Positions 1 to 11,911 are shown, counted from the stretch's first letter. The stretch is DNA of 64,000 nucleotides from Canna indica (GCA_034359265.1 CP136896.1:62011501-62075500); one strand, 5' to 3'. Translations and numbers: made by a program. Notes: a model not told the origin generated them from the letters alone.

Positions 1-200
1 ATTATATTTCAACTTTTTATTTGTATCAATTATATACTCAAACTTTCATTTTGTATCAATTATATCCCGACGTTAATCAATAGTTAACTTTACCATTTGA
101 GCATTGACGTGACATGTATCAACAAAAAAAAAATTAATGACACATCATCAATTTGATTAATTACATGTCTCAAACCTTGAGGATTTTTCTATTTGTATCC
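1..200. repeat. AT-rich dispersed-repeat-like sequence
   Basis: No gene is visible. The stretch is AT-rich and contains a short phrase (TTTGTATCAATTATAT) twice within about 35 bases. Similar wording in the opposite sense occurs near 30100-30200, which suggests a dispersed repeat, possibly the terminal part of a Mutator-like element. The left end lies outside the window, so the class cannot be settled. Confidence 0.3.
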
Positions 201-590
201 TGGACTGGACTAAGATTATTAGGCTGGAGGGATTAAACCGAACAGCGTCCCACGACCCAACTCGAGCCAAGCCAAATGGCTCTACCTGGGGGCTTCGCTC
301 GACCATTTTCCAAACCAGACGGCTCCACCCGAGGGCTCCAACCGGTCATACAAGGACATCCCCCATCCTTTCTTATCACAAGGGATACGTCGTTACAGAT
401 CTGTCATCTTCGGGATCAGCCTCGACCTATTCTAAGCAATATCCCCGCGAGTTTGTCGGACGCTATTATCACCTCCTCCTGCAATAAATACAGACATGAC
501 ACGCCTCAAGTATCCTAAGTTCTAATTTTTATTACCTCCGCCTTGGAATCCTACTAACTTGAGTGTGTCTTTTGCAGTGATAACGCAGAG
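201..590 (+). mobile_element. LTR fragment of a Tat-like Ty3/gypsy family
   Basis: This stretch is homologous by eye to 41448-41830 (same strand) and 49612-49943 (opposite strand). The copies share a start like TGGACTGGA/TGGACCAGA, repeated blocks such as GGCTCCA, a CAATAAATA-type signal near 482-492 and an end near TCTTTTGCA. They look like LTRs of one retrotransposon family. No coding region of the element is attached here, so it is a solo LTR or an LTR remnant. The 3' boundary (576-600) is uncertain. Confidence 0.5.
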
Positions 591-871
591 CAATCCATTG
601 CCTATAAAATAAAAATGAATAGAGACTTATAATCGAACTAGGATGAAGGGCGAAGCAAGCGGCTGGAGAAGAAGGGGCAAAACTCAAGTAGTGGGGCACA
701 TTAAGTATAAAAGACTATATATAAGGATTTAAAAAAATTTAGTTGGTGTGTGTGTACGTGCGCGCGCGCGGAGATTGCGACATCATATCCATCATCCTCC
801 TCGACATCGATTGATACGCTCCCCGGGCAATCCATTGCCTCACCGCACCCACCACCAGCTCTTGCTCGCTG

Positions 872-943
<72 letters not shown>

Positions 944-1319
944 TGACAAATATATACATTGATGTATATATATACTTTATACCATTGTAAATAGAACTAA
1001 ATTTTGATATATACAATTGATATTTGATGTGTTGTTTGGTTGATAAATGGTAGTTGTTTTATCATTTAAATAATTGTAAATAGATATTTTAATTTTTTTA
1101 TTTAAAAAAACCAAATTATGTTCCGTAACAAAATAGCAATGGCTAAACCACTGCAGAAGGTATATCGAAATCTTTTGCGACAACTAGTCGTTGCTCTGCC
1201 GCCACATAAGGTATATCGAACTGCCAACCCGATCACATACACCCGTATCACCGATCACAAAATTATTTTGCGACGACGATTGGCGATCTTGAAGTTGTCG
1301 TAAATTTCTTACCTGACTC
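591..1319. other. Intergenic, no gene seen
   Basis: AT-rich spacer with the trinucleotide tract at 873-943 and a short CG-alternating stretch near 757-770. The apparent reading frames here are low-complexity artefacts of the TTA repeat. Nothing else is recognised. Confidence 0.6.
873..943. repeat. (TTA)n microsatellite
   Basis: About 23-24 uninterrupted TTA units, read as ATT or TAT in other frames. This should be a highly polymorphic marker. Long asparagine or tyrosine runs translated from it are artefacts. Confidence 0.97.
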
Positions 1320-2129
1320 AGTTAGAGTAACATGCGGCGCTTCAGAAAGGTTTTTCTTCTCCGAGATTCATGATTTTCTACGTTAGTCGATACAATTGAT
1401 CGGAACGTGAAAGTCGATTGCGGTTGAGAGTTGGTAAATATGGCATGACCCTACCACAACATCGGCTGTTGCACCGCTGTCGCACCACGTCATCCAACTG
1501 CGCCGGAAAAGAGCAGCTCCATCCAACGGCCCAGCGCCGGAAAGCAAAGCCCAGACCAAGATGACTGGATCTAAATTTGTTAGCGCAGGATATCTCTCCC
1601 CCAAATTCTTACTTAATCCACTACAGCCCGTCACATTCCTGATAACCACGTATCTTCTACCACATTATTTATTAGCTCACATAACTTAATTCACTGTTAA
1701 CTTTCATGCTCATTGCATTTCAAGATTTATCTACCTCTATATTTGCATTACAAGATCTCCAACTACTACTAGTAACAAATTAACAATAGATAGAGTCTTC
1801 CATCAAAATCTACTTCACTTCCAAGCCACTGTCATCAAAAAATCCTCCTGCTAACATTTCTCTTTCTCCCTAACTTTATTATTAGTATAATGCGCAGTAG
1901 ATCAATTACTTCAATTGTCACTCCTACTTTTCTAGTAAAGTTGGGTACTATTTATCTCTCTCTCTCTTCTATTTCTTCTTCTTCTCTCCCTTTCTTTTCT
2001 TAACGGAAGAGAAGAGAGGAGAAGAAAACTGCAAAGAGAGACAGATAATTGTGTCCTTGATGTGTTTGTTTTAGTGCCACTGCAGACTCTGACAGCGAGT
2101 CGTTACAGTGGGTACGGTCACCGCCCGGC
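1320..2129 (+). promoter_or_regulatory. Upstream/5'UTR region of RLK copy 1 (duplicated)
   Basis: This region is homologous to 41930-42760 in front of the second receptor gene, so it moved with the duplication. Nearest the start codon is a pyrimidine-rich tract (about 1951-2005, CT and TTC runs) preceded by a TATTTAT-like element. Such CT-rich tracts are common in plant core promoters and 5'UTRs. The transcription start cannot be fixed from the sequence. Conservation in both copies suggests that both could be expressed. Confidence 0.5.
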
Positions 2130-5100
2130 ATGGGGTCACCGCTTCTCCTACTGCTGCCGACAGCATTCCTCCTCTTCGTCCCCTTCCTCGGGGGCGACGC
2201 CGCCGACCTGGCCTCCGACGAGGCTGCACTCCTCGCATTCCGTGGCGCTGTAGGCCGGTCGGTGCTGTCGACTTGGAATTCCAGCGCCGCTAACGCGCCC
2301 TGCTCGTGGCAGGGTGTCTCCTGCGAGTCCGGCCGCGTTGTCTCCCTCCGACTCCCTGGCGCTGGCCTCATCGGGCGGATCCCGGCTGCACTCGGTAACC
2401 TCACCGCCCTCCGCACTCTCAGCCTCCGCTTTAACGCCCTCTCCGGGCCCCTCCCACCTGAGATCACCGGCCTCGCCGAGCTCCGCAATCTCTACCTCCA
2501 CGGCAACCGGCTCACCGGCGACATCCCGAACTTCATTGCCTCCATGAAGGACCTCGTTCGTCTCAACCTCGCTGGCAACCAGTTCACCGGCGAGATCCTT
2601 CCGGAGCTCAGCAACCTCACTCGGCTCGGTACGCTCTACCTCGAAAACAACCGGCTCACCGGCCAGATCCCAGCTCTCGACCTCCCTAATCTGGTCCAGT
2701 TCAATGTGTCCTACAACCAGCTCAACGGATCGATCCCGGCCAAGCTCCGCTCGCAGCCGGCGAGCGCATTCCTAGCCACGGGCCTCTGTGGCGGGCCCCT
2801 GGGGCTGTGCCCCGGCGAGATAGCGCCTTCGTCTGCGGGGAATGCCGGCGCAGGGGAAGAGAACAACAATAGCAAGAAGAAGAAGAAGTTATCTGGCGGG
2901 GCGATCGCGGGGATCGCAATTGGTGCCGCGGCGCTGCTGCTCATCGCGCTTGTTGTGCTTGTTCTTCTCTGCCGAGGAAGAAAGGATCGCTCTTCCAAGG
3001 CCAGGGCGGTAGCTGGCGAGAAGCAGATGGAAATGGCGGAAGCAGCGGAAGAAGAGAGGGACAAGGGATTAGGAAAAGAAGCAAGAGCAAATGGGAACAG
3101 CTCGGCGGCAGCTCCGGCGGCGGTGGCAGCGGCGAAGACAGCTACATCGGCGTCTTCAGGGGCGAAGAAGCTGGTCTTCTTCGGCAGGGAAGGGCCGAGG
3201 CCATTCGACCTGGAGGATCTGCTGCGGGCATCGGCGGAGGTTCTAGGGAAGGGCACGTTCGGGACGGCCTACAAGGCGGTACTCGAGTCCGGGCTGACGG
3301 TGGCGGTGAAGCGGCTCAAAGACGTGAACTTGCCAGAGCACGAGTTCAAGGAGAAGGTCGAGATCGTCGGACCGATGGACCACCCCAACCTTGTGCCTCT
3401 AATGGCGTACTACTTCAGCAAGGATGAGAAGCTCCTGGTTTATGAGTACATGCCGATGGGGAGCCTCTCTGCTCTTTTGCACGGTACGCAAACTCTTCCT
3501 CTTCTATCTACTAAGAATTCTCCTTTTCTAGGAATTGAAGAATCCTCGAGCTTGAATCTAAACCACATAAATGATATTATATTCGATTTGATTCAGATTT
3601 TTTTTCCTTTCATCTTCAATGCAAGCAAAATTAAGATCTGCAATTCTCTAGTCTTCTTTAAACTCTTGCTTATTTGTTTTTTAGTTCCTCTTGTTTCATC
3701 TTTCTTGGTTGCTTTTGTTACCATTTCTTAATCTGTTACTCTCATCATTGCAGTGATTGATACAGTGATGAGGAATTTAAAAGAAATAGTAGGATAAACA
3801 TTGATCATTGGATTAGTTTCTTCTTCATTTTTGCTGCATTTACCTTGCCTCAACCTGTCTTTTTTCCTGTGATGAAAAATATCAGAAAAAGATGATTTTA
3901 ATTTTTCTTAAACCTGAACCTGTTTTGTTGACTTTAGAGCGTCACAATGCGTATATTCAGTTTCAAGTTCAATGTTAGTTGAGCATTAATTGAGTGTAGA
4001 ATCAAGAGAGACATACTACCAACCTTGACTAATGATTTTTTTTTGCTGTTGAATTTACATTACGGTTGCATGTTTAGTAATATTTTTTTTGGTTGTACAT
4101 ATCATTATATCTGCTAAATGAGACACTCAGCAAGTAGAATGAATTATATGGGCATCAATGAGCGCAGTAGCCGTGGTTTACACTTTACACTATCATTTTA
4201 GAAACATCTATACGTATGGTAATTTATAGTTACAAGTAAATGAAATTTGTGTGATGAAATTTATACTTACAAGTGAATGAAATTTGTGTGATGAACCATC
4301 CGTAATGTCATCATTCTTGTTGATATTTGATTGCATGACTCATAAGATTCTTTTTTCAGTTATAATTTTACTCATTATTTTAGAAATAGAAATATGGAGG
4401 AGGAATATTTTTTTAAAGAAAAGCAACTTTTAAGATATCTTGTAATGTAATACTTACAAGTGAAATTGACATTTTTGCTGATATTTTAAGTTGTCTGATA
4501 TAAGCCATCACAGCTATCATATTCTTGCTAACATTTTACAATTTACATGCATACCCACCAACTCTGATGGATATTTATGGGCTACATGACTATAAGATTT
4601 TCTTCAGTTATAGTATGGCATTAACATTTTATCAATTTAGCAATATGGAGAAATTAAAAAACATTCTTACATGGTAATCTGAAACTTGTAAGTAAAATGA
4701 ACTAAGTCACATGAGATGAGCCATTATCATCTTTGTTGTTTTGTTTTGCTGTGCAGACTGACACCAAAAATAAGGCCATGACTATTTATTTTGTATTATT
4801 TTGCTTGTTTTCCAAGTTTTTCTCAAACTTGGGCAGTTTCCTGTATAATTTGAATGGCAAGTGTTTGATGGAAGTATTCACAAACATGAAACATATTTGT
4901 GACTCTGCTCTATCTTCTTTTGCTTGATCACATCTTCAGGTAATCGAGGATCTGGTCGAACACCTCTCAACTGGGAAACCAGAACCAGCATTGCCCTTGC
5001 CGCAGCACAAGGCATTGAATATATCCATTCAAAAGGCCCCTCATCCTCCCACGGCAACATCAAGTCCTCCAACATCCTCCTGACCCGGTCATACGGCGCT

Positions 5101-5616
5101 CGTGTCTCCGATCATGGACTCGCTCTTCTTGTGGGATCTAATTCTGCCACAACTCGTGTTGCTGGATACCGAGCACCCGAGGTCACTGATTCTCGAAAGG
5201 TATCTCAGAAGGCTGACATTTATAGCTTCGGTGTCTTGTTGCTTGAGCTGCTCACAGGCAGAGCCCCCCAACAGGCCATCCTCAATGAGGAAGGCATTGA
5301 CCTACCGAGATGGGTACAATCGGTTGTGCGAGAGGAATGGACGGCAGAGGTATTTGATGTGGAGCTATTGAGATACCAAAGTGTAGAAGAGGACATGGTG
5401 CAACTCCTGCAGCTAGCCATAGACTGTGTGGCTCAATATCCAGACAAGCGGCCTCCGATGACCGAGGTGGTGATACGCATCGGTGAGATACAAAAGTCGA
5501 GCCTTGACTCTTCCTATATAGACAAGCAGAGCACCCCACGAAGCATCGAAGACAACGATGATCGCTCCCCCAGGCAAAATGACTCCAATGGAGGATCAAA
5601 ACTTCCTACTGAATAA
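2130..5616 (+). CDS. LRR receptor-like pseudokinase, RLK902/RLK1 type (copy 1)
   Basis: Two exons, 2130-3483 and 4940-5616, joined over a GT-AG intron of 1456 bp that splits a glycine codon, give 676 residues. Signal peptide: residues 1-24. Leucine-rich-repeat N-cap with the CSWQGV motif near 58-63, then about five LRRs (about 70-200). A lysine run precedes a membrane helix (about 256-281). Kinase-like domain from about 358. The glycine loop (GKGTFG, 373-378) and the VAVK lysine (about 394) are present, but HRD is replaced by HGN (489-491) and DFG by DHG (509-511), as in the 'probable inactive receptor kinase' group. Members of that group sit in the plasma membrane and act in stress, defence or growth signalling, probably as scaffolds. 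The protein is six residues shorter than copy 2 in the juxtamembrane linker. The start was chosen because it opens the signal peptide and matches copy 2. Ligand and pathway cannot be read from the sequence. Confidence 0.93.
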
Positions 5617-5988
5617 AATTGAACCAATCTACTCCAATGAGCATCATTTCTTATGATTAAGCAATCTGTGGGTGCTGTTTGTTTCATTTTCATATCTCAT
5701 ATACTGTTCCTCTTCCAACTTTTGGTAGGGGATGAATGCTGTGTGTAGGATAGGCAACTTGTGTTACTCCATTCATAGGTATTCTTAAGACATTTTTCTT
5801 GTGTCATTTTCTCTTTTCCCCTTCTCATTCTGTTGTTGTTGGATTGCTCATGTAATTATTCTTTTTCTTGTTTGGAAGCTTATTGTTGTGATGAAAGATT
5901 TCAGTTTGGTTGAGCAAATTTGTTAAAGTAGAATAAGGACTTTGATATTGACACGATTTTGATCCCTTAATGCAGATTGCTTTCTGTA

Positions 5989-6074
5989 GGGCCTGTTTGG
6001 TTGTGCACGTTGCAAATGAACTGTGCACCTTTTGTAGGGATTTTTTGTGGATCCATTTGCAACCAAACAAGCCC
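5989..6074. mobile_element. Miniature inverted-repeat element, about 86 bp
   Basis: Terminal inverted repeats GGGCCTGTTTGGTTG and CAACCAAACAAGCCC enclose about 55 bases. The same element stands at 46633-46720 downstream of RLK copy 2, so it was present before the duplication. The termini resemble PIF/Harbinger (Tourist-like) elements. Flanking TA is seen on both sides, but a full TTA duplication is not certain. Confidence 0.65.
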
Positions 6075-6135
6075 TAAAAGATAGCATGGCAACCTGTCCC
6101 TTCTTTTATACCCCATAAGTTACAATGATTTAGTT

Positions 6136-6335
6136 GTTGGAAATGAGCTGGTGATGCCTCTGGGTTTTATTTGTTCCATCAATTTGCTTGGCTGGATTTG
6201 ATGCTACTAATGTTTCACATGCATGCCTTGTCTTTAATGGTTGGCCATTAAACAATATAATCTGATGGATGGTGAGACTTGTTGGAAATGAGCTGGTGAT
6301 GCCTCTGGCTTTTATTCGTTCCATCAATTTGCCTA
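6136..6335. repeat. 145-bp tandem repeat, about 1.4 units
   Basis: A unit beginning GTTGGAAATGAGCTGG starts at 6136 and again at 6281. Copy 2 holds two full units with the same 145-bp period (46758-47047). The tandem array is older than the segmental duplication and was shortened here, at the breakpoint with the LpxC intron sequence. Confidence 0.75.
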
Positions 6336-7245
6336 TAGAAAAATCACCGGAATAAGCAGCTTATATGATAGCTTATTAAGATTATAATGAGCTTTACTTT
6401 CCAAGTAATTCTCAAGGATTCAGACATTTCACTCTGTTTCCCATGAGAGTCATCCGGTTGTAGACATGTCTGGTTAGAATATGTTTAGAGAATTATAAGG
6501 CAGAATGTTCAAAAGAAAATTCATAAAAATTTACCTTTATATTTTATTTACTATTTCAATAACTGCCATATGGTGATTGCTATGACAGGGCAAACTCAAA
6601 TGCCATTTTAATTATCTTATTTTTAAAATAAAAAAAATCACAACCACTTCCACTTAGCCTTTTTATCTCTTAAACATGGGAGGCTCAAAAACCAGAAGAT
6701 TTTAACATTTTTGTTTCTATTCTATATGCTGGTAGTGAATATGCATGGTTGGATAACTTGGATGAAGAGACCAATGAAATTCAAATGAATTTCTTGGTTT
6801 TTTCTTCTGATACCTTCCTTGTTGCTCTCAGTATTTTCATCTCTGTTGCAAGATTCTCTATGTTGCCCTCTTCTTATTAACTTCCAAAAAAGAACTAGTA
6901 AGCTTAGGAGCAACAGAGGTATGTTTCTTACTGGTTTGTCATGCTTACATCCACAGACTTGATCAGAGTAATTTAATATGTTCTCTTCTTAATATGTTCA
7001 AGCTATTTGCATTTTAGAATACTGTAAATTTATCTATGTGATGATAGAATGAAAGAGAAATGCCATATCTCATATCTTTGCTCACAATTTAGAGCCTATG
7101 TAAGGTTGATTGAATTTTCAGATTAATTTGTTGAAACAATTGAGCAAGAAGAGAAGTTTATCAATAGACCCAGTATTTTGTGGAATAGTTAACCTAGAAA
7201 TTGGTCATGATTATAACATGTTATTGTAAAAACTGGTTCAAACTC

Positions 7246-7308
7246 GTGGATGAATATATATACTCCAAAGAAATAGCTTCTGCAAGAACATTCTGCATTT
7301 ATGAAGAG
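7246..7308 (+). pseudogene. LpxC exon 3 remnant (copy 1)
   Basis: The frame reads VDEYIYSKEIASARTFCIYEE and ends at a GT donor, matching the last 21 residues of exon 3 of the LpxC gene in copy 2 (57568-57666). About 50 bp that in copy 2 hold the splice acceptor and the first 12 codons are deleted, so the exon cannot be spliced. No other LpxC exon was found in this copy of the duplication. LpxC is the zinc deacetylase of lipid A precursor synthesis; plant homologues are mitochondrial. Confidence 0.8.
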
Positions 7309-8141
7309 GTTCAACATATTCTCACTTTTCCTCAGTATGAATATTTTATGTTGTGCTTACTGCTTCTTATTTTTACTTGTTCTATATGATAAATAAACAT
7401 ATATTTTGCTCTATAGGGAAATCACTATGGGAGGCTTCTACAATGTAGAGTCTAAGAAGGGTATGCCTAACCTAAGGGTGTGTTTGTTTGCCCAGTTTTC
7501 AGTTTTCGTTTTCGTGAAAACTGAAAACTGGGTCCGAAATAGTGTTTATTGTGGAAAACTCGTTCCGTTTTCGAATCTATTTCGCGAAAATGGAGTTTTC
7601 CCGAAACACCATTTTAACTCAATTCGCGAAAACGACTTTCGCTCGTTTTCGCGTTTTCGCGAAAACTGGCGAAACGAGCGGTGGCATACTTGTAATTAAG
7701 ATGCGAAACCCGCTCGTTTCGCCCATTTCGATAGAAAACGAAACAAAACCCGAGTCCTCACATGTCGGCTCCATCACGCGACCTCCCTCACTCGACCCAA
7801 ACACCTCGATACTATTCGGCTTCTGCTGGTGACGCAGGCGACAAGTTGTCGCCACCTCCTTTTTCAATCTAGGGTTTGCGATTTTCGTCGCCGACTTCGA
7901 TGAAAAAGATCCAACTCATCACCCGTCGGCGATCTCGTTCATCAGGTATATATTTTTTTTGATTTTAGGCATTTTTCGAGTTAGGGTTTTGATGTTCTTC
8001 CGAGATTTGATGTTCGGGTTTCTTCGATCTATGTTTCCTTTCTTCGAGTTAGGATTTTTCCGAGTTGGTTTTGATGTTCTTGAGTTCTTCCGAGATTTGA
8101 TGTTCGGGTTTTCCCGATCTAGGCTTTCCAATCCAACAATG

Positions 8142-8244
8142 TTTTTGATCTAGGGTTTCTGATCCATATTTTGGATCTAGGGTTTCTGATCCATGTTTTG
8201 GATCTAGGGTTTTTGATCCATTGATGATGTTTGGACCTAGGGTT
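8142..8244. repeat. 27-bp degenerate tandem repeats with telobox-like cores
   Basis: About four units of the pattern TTTTGGATCTAGGGTTTCTGAT, each holding TAGGGTTT, the complement of the plant telobox AAACCCTA. Related sentences begin upstream, from about 7865 (CTAGGGTTTGCGA). Teloboxes are frequent in 5' regions of plant genes, so this may be the leader of the element's gene. Confidence 0.7.
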
Positions 8245-8721
8245 TGTTCAAGCTGGTTTTGATGGTCTGAAGTTATAAAATAAAAGGTGGTGATGTGGTG
8301 GATGCTCAACTTAACTATTCTCGGAGCACATTGCCAACAGCACATTCAACTTGATAGGCCAATGATGCAAGGGATGGGCTTAATCTGATCTCCATCTTTC
8401 CTCCCTTCTCATGATAATAGAACAATAAATAATGATTAGAATCTTATTGAACTTTTCATGTGGTGGATTCTTCAAGTTCGAATGATACAATGTGGATGAG
8501 TTTGTCCTTCTGGTTTGATCTAATGGTTCTTAATGTTCTGCTTAAGCATTGTTTGAAGATCTTTTTACTTACATGCCTTTTATTTTTTGATATTATGAAT
8601 CATGTGATGGTACAGAATCAAGTCTGATATTTTTTTTCTGGTCAATAAGTTGTATTCTGATACTAGTAAAAAGATAAAAGCTTGCATGAACTATATGATA
8701 TAAACTGCATTGTTATTGCAA

Positions 8722-9966
8722 AATGTGAATGGAAAGTTGGAAAGGGTATTCTGATATAACTGTGCTTGTATTATGATATAAGAGTTCATGTTGGATATAA
8801 TTCATGTTATTTTTCATACTTTTTGCTATTCATGTTGGATATGCTATTCATACCTTTTTTTCCTATTTTTTGTTGATATTTTTGAAAATTGAAATGTTTT
8901 AGTCATGTGAATGGAAAGTTGGAAAGGGTATTCTGATATAATTGTGCTTGTATTCTGATATAAGAGTTCATATTGGATATAATTCATGTTATTTTTCATA
9001 CTTTTTGTTATTCATGTTGGATATGCTATTCATACTTCTTTTTTCTGTTTTTGTTGACATTTTTGAAAATTGAAATGTTAGTCATGTGAATGGAAAGTTG
9101 GAAAGGGTATTTTGATATAATTGTGTTTGTATTCTGATATAAGAGTTCATGTTGGATATAATTCATGTTATTTTTCATACTTTTTGCTATTCATACTCTC
9201 TTTTTTCTTTTTTCTATTGACATTTTTGAAATGTTTTAGTCATGTGAATGGAAAGTTGGAAAGGGTATTCTGATATAATTGTGCTTGTATTCTGATATAA
9301 GAGTTCATATTGGATATAATTCATGTTATTTTTCATACTTTTTGCTATTCATGTTGGATATGCTATTCATACTTCTTCTTTTTCTGTTTTCTATTGACAT
9401 TTTTGAAAATTGAAATGTTAGTCATGTGAATGGAAAGTTGGAAAGGGTATTCTGATATAATTGTGCTTGTATTCTAATATAAGAGTTCATGCTGGATATA
9501 ATTCATGTTATTTTTCATACTTTTTGCTATTCATGTTGGATATGTTATTCATACTCTCTTTTTTCTATTTTCTATTGACATTTTTGAAAATTGAAATATT
9601 TTAGTCATGTGAATGGAAAGTTGGAAAGGGTATTATGATATAATTGTGCTTGTATTCTGATATAAGAGTTCATGTTGGATATAATTCATGTTATTTTTCA
9701 TACTTTTTGCTATTCATGTTGGATATGCTATTCTTACTCTATCTTTTTTCAGTTTTCTGTTGACATTTTTGAAAATTGAAATGTTAGTCATGTGAATGGA
9801 AAGATGAAAAGGGTATTCTGATATAATTGTGCTTGTATTCTGATATAAGAGTTCATGTTGGATATAATTCATGTTATTTTTCATACTTTTTGCTATTCAT
9901 GTTGGATATGCTATTCATACTTTTTTTTTCTATTTTCTGTTGACATTTTTTTAAATTGAAATGTTA
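8722..9966. repeat. About 180-bp satellite-like array, seven copies
   Basis: Units begin with ATGTGAATGGAAAGTTGG at about 8723, 8905, 9084, 9242, 9424, 9607 and 9790. Spacing is 182, 179, 158, 182, 183 and 183 bp; the short unit lacks a GTTGGATATG block. Units are highly similar by eye, which suggests recent expansion. The array lies wholly within the Harbinger element. No coding capacity is seen. Confidence 0.95.
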
Positions 9967-10599
9967 CTAGAGGTGGTAATTTCAATTGGTATCTATTTGA
10001 TTGGTCTAGATGGATAATAATTGTATCAAATTTGGAGGACTAATAATTGAGGACTATTTAAACATTATCCAGATCAGTAACTTATTTTGATCTAATGGTT
10101 CTTAAATGTTCTGGTTAAGCATTGTTTGAAGATCTTTTTAGTTACATGCCTTTTATTTTCTGATATTATGAATCATGTGATGGTACAGAATCAAGCCTAA
10201 TATAGCTTTCTAATAGATGTTCTCACACAAGACTTATATCTACAAATGTATATATAGATATATGCATAGTTGTTAATGAAGTTAAAAATTTTGTTATGGG
10301 GTGGTGGGAGAGTCCTTAAGCAACTAGGGATTACTTTGAGAGTTCTAGGCACTCTTCACACAGGATCTTTTTGTATGTTTGTGTCATATAGAAACTATGC
10401 CCTGTTTTTTGTTTTTTGTTGACTGTTGCTTGTATTATAATTCATGTTTTCTGAGATGATACTATGCTCTATTTTTTGTTTTCTGTTGATTGTTGTTTGT
10501 ATTATAATTCATGTTATTTATTGCTTTGTTTAATATTTTATGCATGTTTCATAGATATAATTATTGTTCACTTATTTTTCAAATAGATATAATTATAAA

Positions 10600-11581
10600 T
10601 GGGTCTCCATCGTAAATTCGTAATCCGAGGGAGAAGTCGGAAAACTGGTCCAAAAATGCTACGGAGGATTTTTTGTTTATATTGTATAATAAACAAACAG
10701 AATTAGGTACTTTGAATTTTGACAAGCCTGTATGGGAAGAATTAGCAATAGGCTTCTGGAAAAATGTGGCACTAGGTACGAGGTCGATCAGTGTAAGGGA
10801 AAGAAGAATCGGCTTCATCGTATGTTTAAAGACTTCCAAGAGTTGATTAACCACACTGGGGTCACCTGTAATCCCGACACATGGAGGATTGAGGCTGACG
10901 AAACGGTGTGGAATAGCACGATAAGGATTTTCGTAATAGAGTAAGGTTGCATGTTGGATAGCATTTTAATATAGTTTATTTCGTGTGCAGAGAGGAGGAA
11001 AAAAAGAGTGTTTCAAACAGTTTAAGAATGGACCACCTGCCAACTACACATTGTTGGAATTAATTTTCCAAAATCAATCGGCAACTGGTGGGATGGCCCG
11101 GTCATCTACACAGGCGCCTTTGAATTCATCTAAGGAGCGTCAGTTAGATGAGGAATTACAGAATGCACACGGTAAGGAGTCTCTTGTGGAAGAGGAAGGG
11201 GAAGAGGAGGACACGGGGGATAACGACCATGAAATCCCTCGACGTCCATCTGTTTCTTCAAGCCGTAGTCACAGTAAGAAATGAGGTAAATCATCAGTGA
11301 GAACATCTCTAGAACAAGAGAGACAAAAGATGTATGGACTCATTAGTGAACACTTTGCAGCCTGTCGTATTCGAAGTGAGGCAACCTCAGTGTGTACTAC
11401 ACCCCCACCCACAGATCCATATAGCCTAGAAAAATGCGTTGAGCGCATTAGTAATTTGCAGGGGCTATCTGCAGAAACTCATGCTAAGACTTGTCATTTC
11501 ATGCTTACTAACGCGGAATCTCGGATACTTATTATGACGTTGCAAGATGACAAATTGAAGAACTTCTTGGAAACTTTGTAG
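10600..11581 (+). pseudogene. Myb/SANT-like (Myb_DNA-bind_3 type) Harbinger accessory gene, broken
   Basis: The first part (10635-10940) holds the plant Myb/SANT-like domain: a start WSKNATEDFLFILYNKQ, then VWEELAIGFW and KNRLHRMFKDFQELINHTGV, split by a frameshift near 10765. A GT-AG intron (10941-10990) is plausible but does not keep phase. The second part (10991-11581) has the typical KQFKNGPPANYTLLELIF motif, an acidic and serine-rich linker, an in-frame TGA at 11282-11284 and a C-terminal helical segment. In PIF/Harbinger elements this protein works with the transposase in DNA binding or nuclear import. Here it is inactive. Confidence 0.7.
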
Positions 11582-11710
11582 TGAGTGAGTGGACTGTCTT
11601 TTAATTTGAACACCAGACTTTGTTATTTGCGATACTAGAACAGAATATGTTATTGTGGTATAAAAGCTGTAGTACGGATAAGTGAAACTTCAAAAAAAAT
11701 TGGCTATTTA

Positions 11711-11911
11711 TTTGCGGCTTGCTCTTCAAGCCCCAAAGGTTGTGGATTCTTTCAATGGATCACTCCCATACGCAATGGGGAAGAAGAAGTGAACCAAAGC
11801 TTCCGTCAACCATTTCATCAAATAGAGACCAAAATTGTTAAACTCCTTGATATGAGATTCAAGGGGTTACTAGTTCTTATTTTTATTGATATTGTATTTT
11901 TGTGTAAGTAA
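11711..11911 (+). pseudogene. GRF zinc-finger-like fragment
   Basis: A frame reading through to a stop at 11909-11911 contains CSSSPKGCGFFQWI, the second half of a GRF-type zinc finger (C...C-G-F-F-x-W), followed by a helical segment (HQIETKIVKLLDMRFKGLL). GRF fingers bind nucleic acid and occur in small plant proteins, many linked to transposons. The first cysteine or histidine ligands upstream are not visible and there is no start codon, so this is a fragment, either captured or part of the element's own decayed coding region. Confidence 0.45.

Larger units (their letters stand above)
5617..7245 (+). repeat. 3' flank of RLK copy 1 and LpxC intron remnant (segmental duplication)
   Basis: 5617-6335 matches the flank of RLK copy 2 (46257-47047). 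From about 6338 the homology jumps to 56528 onward, which lies within LpxC introns 2-3 of copy 2. The whole interval of about 9.5 kb that in copy 2 holds the Harbinger elements and LpxC exons 1-2 is therefore missing here, or was gained there. No gene is seen in this stretch. Confidence 0.7.

Noticed and set aside
701..990. Frames with long runs of asparagine, tyrosine or leucine
   Set aside because: They are translations of the (TTA)n microsatellite at 873-943 and have no other support.
2000..3256. Long minus-strand and out-of-frame plus-strand frames in RLK exon 1
   Set aside because: Very GC-rich coding DNA leaves antisense frames open. The plus-strand receptor frame has clear domains, and the same shadows recur in copy 2 (42538-43905).
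8722..9966. CRISPR-like regular repeats
   Set aside because: Units are about 180 bp and contiguous, without unique spacers, and the genome is a plant's. This is a tandem satellite-like array.
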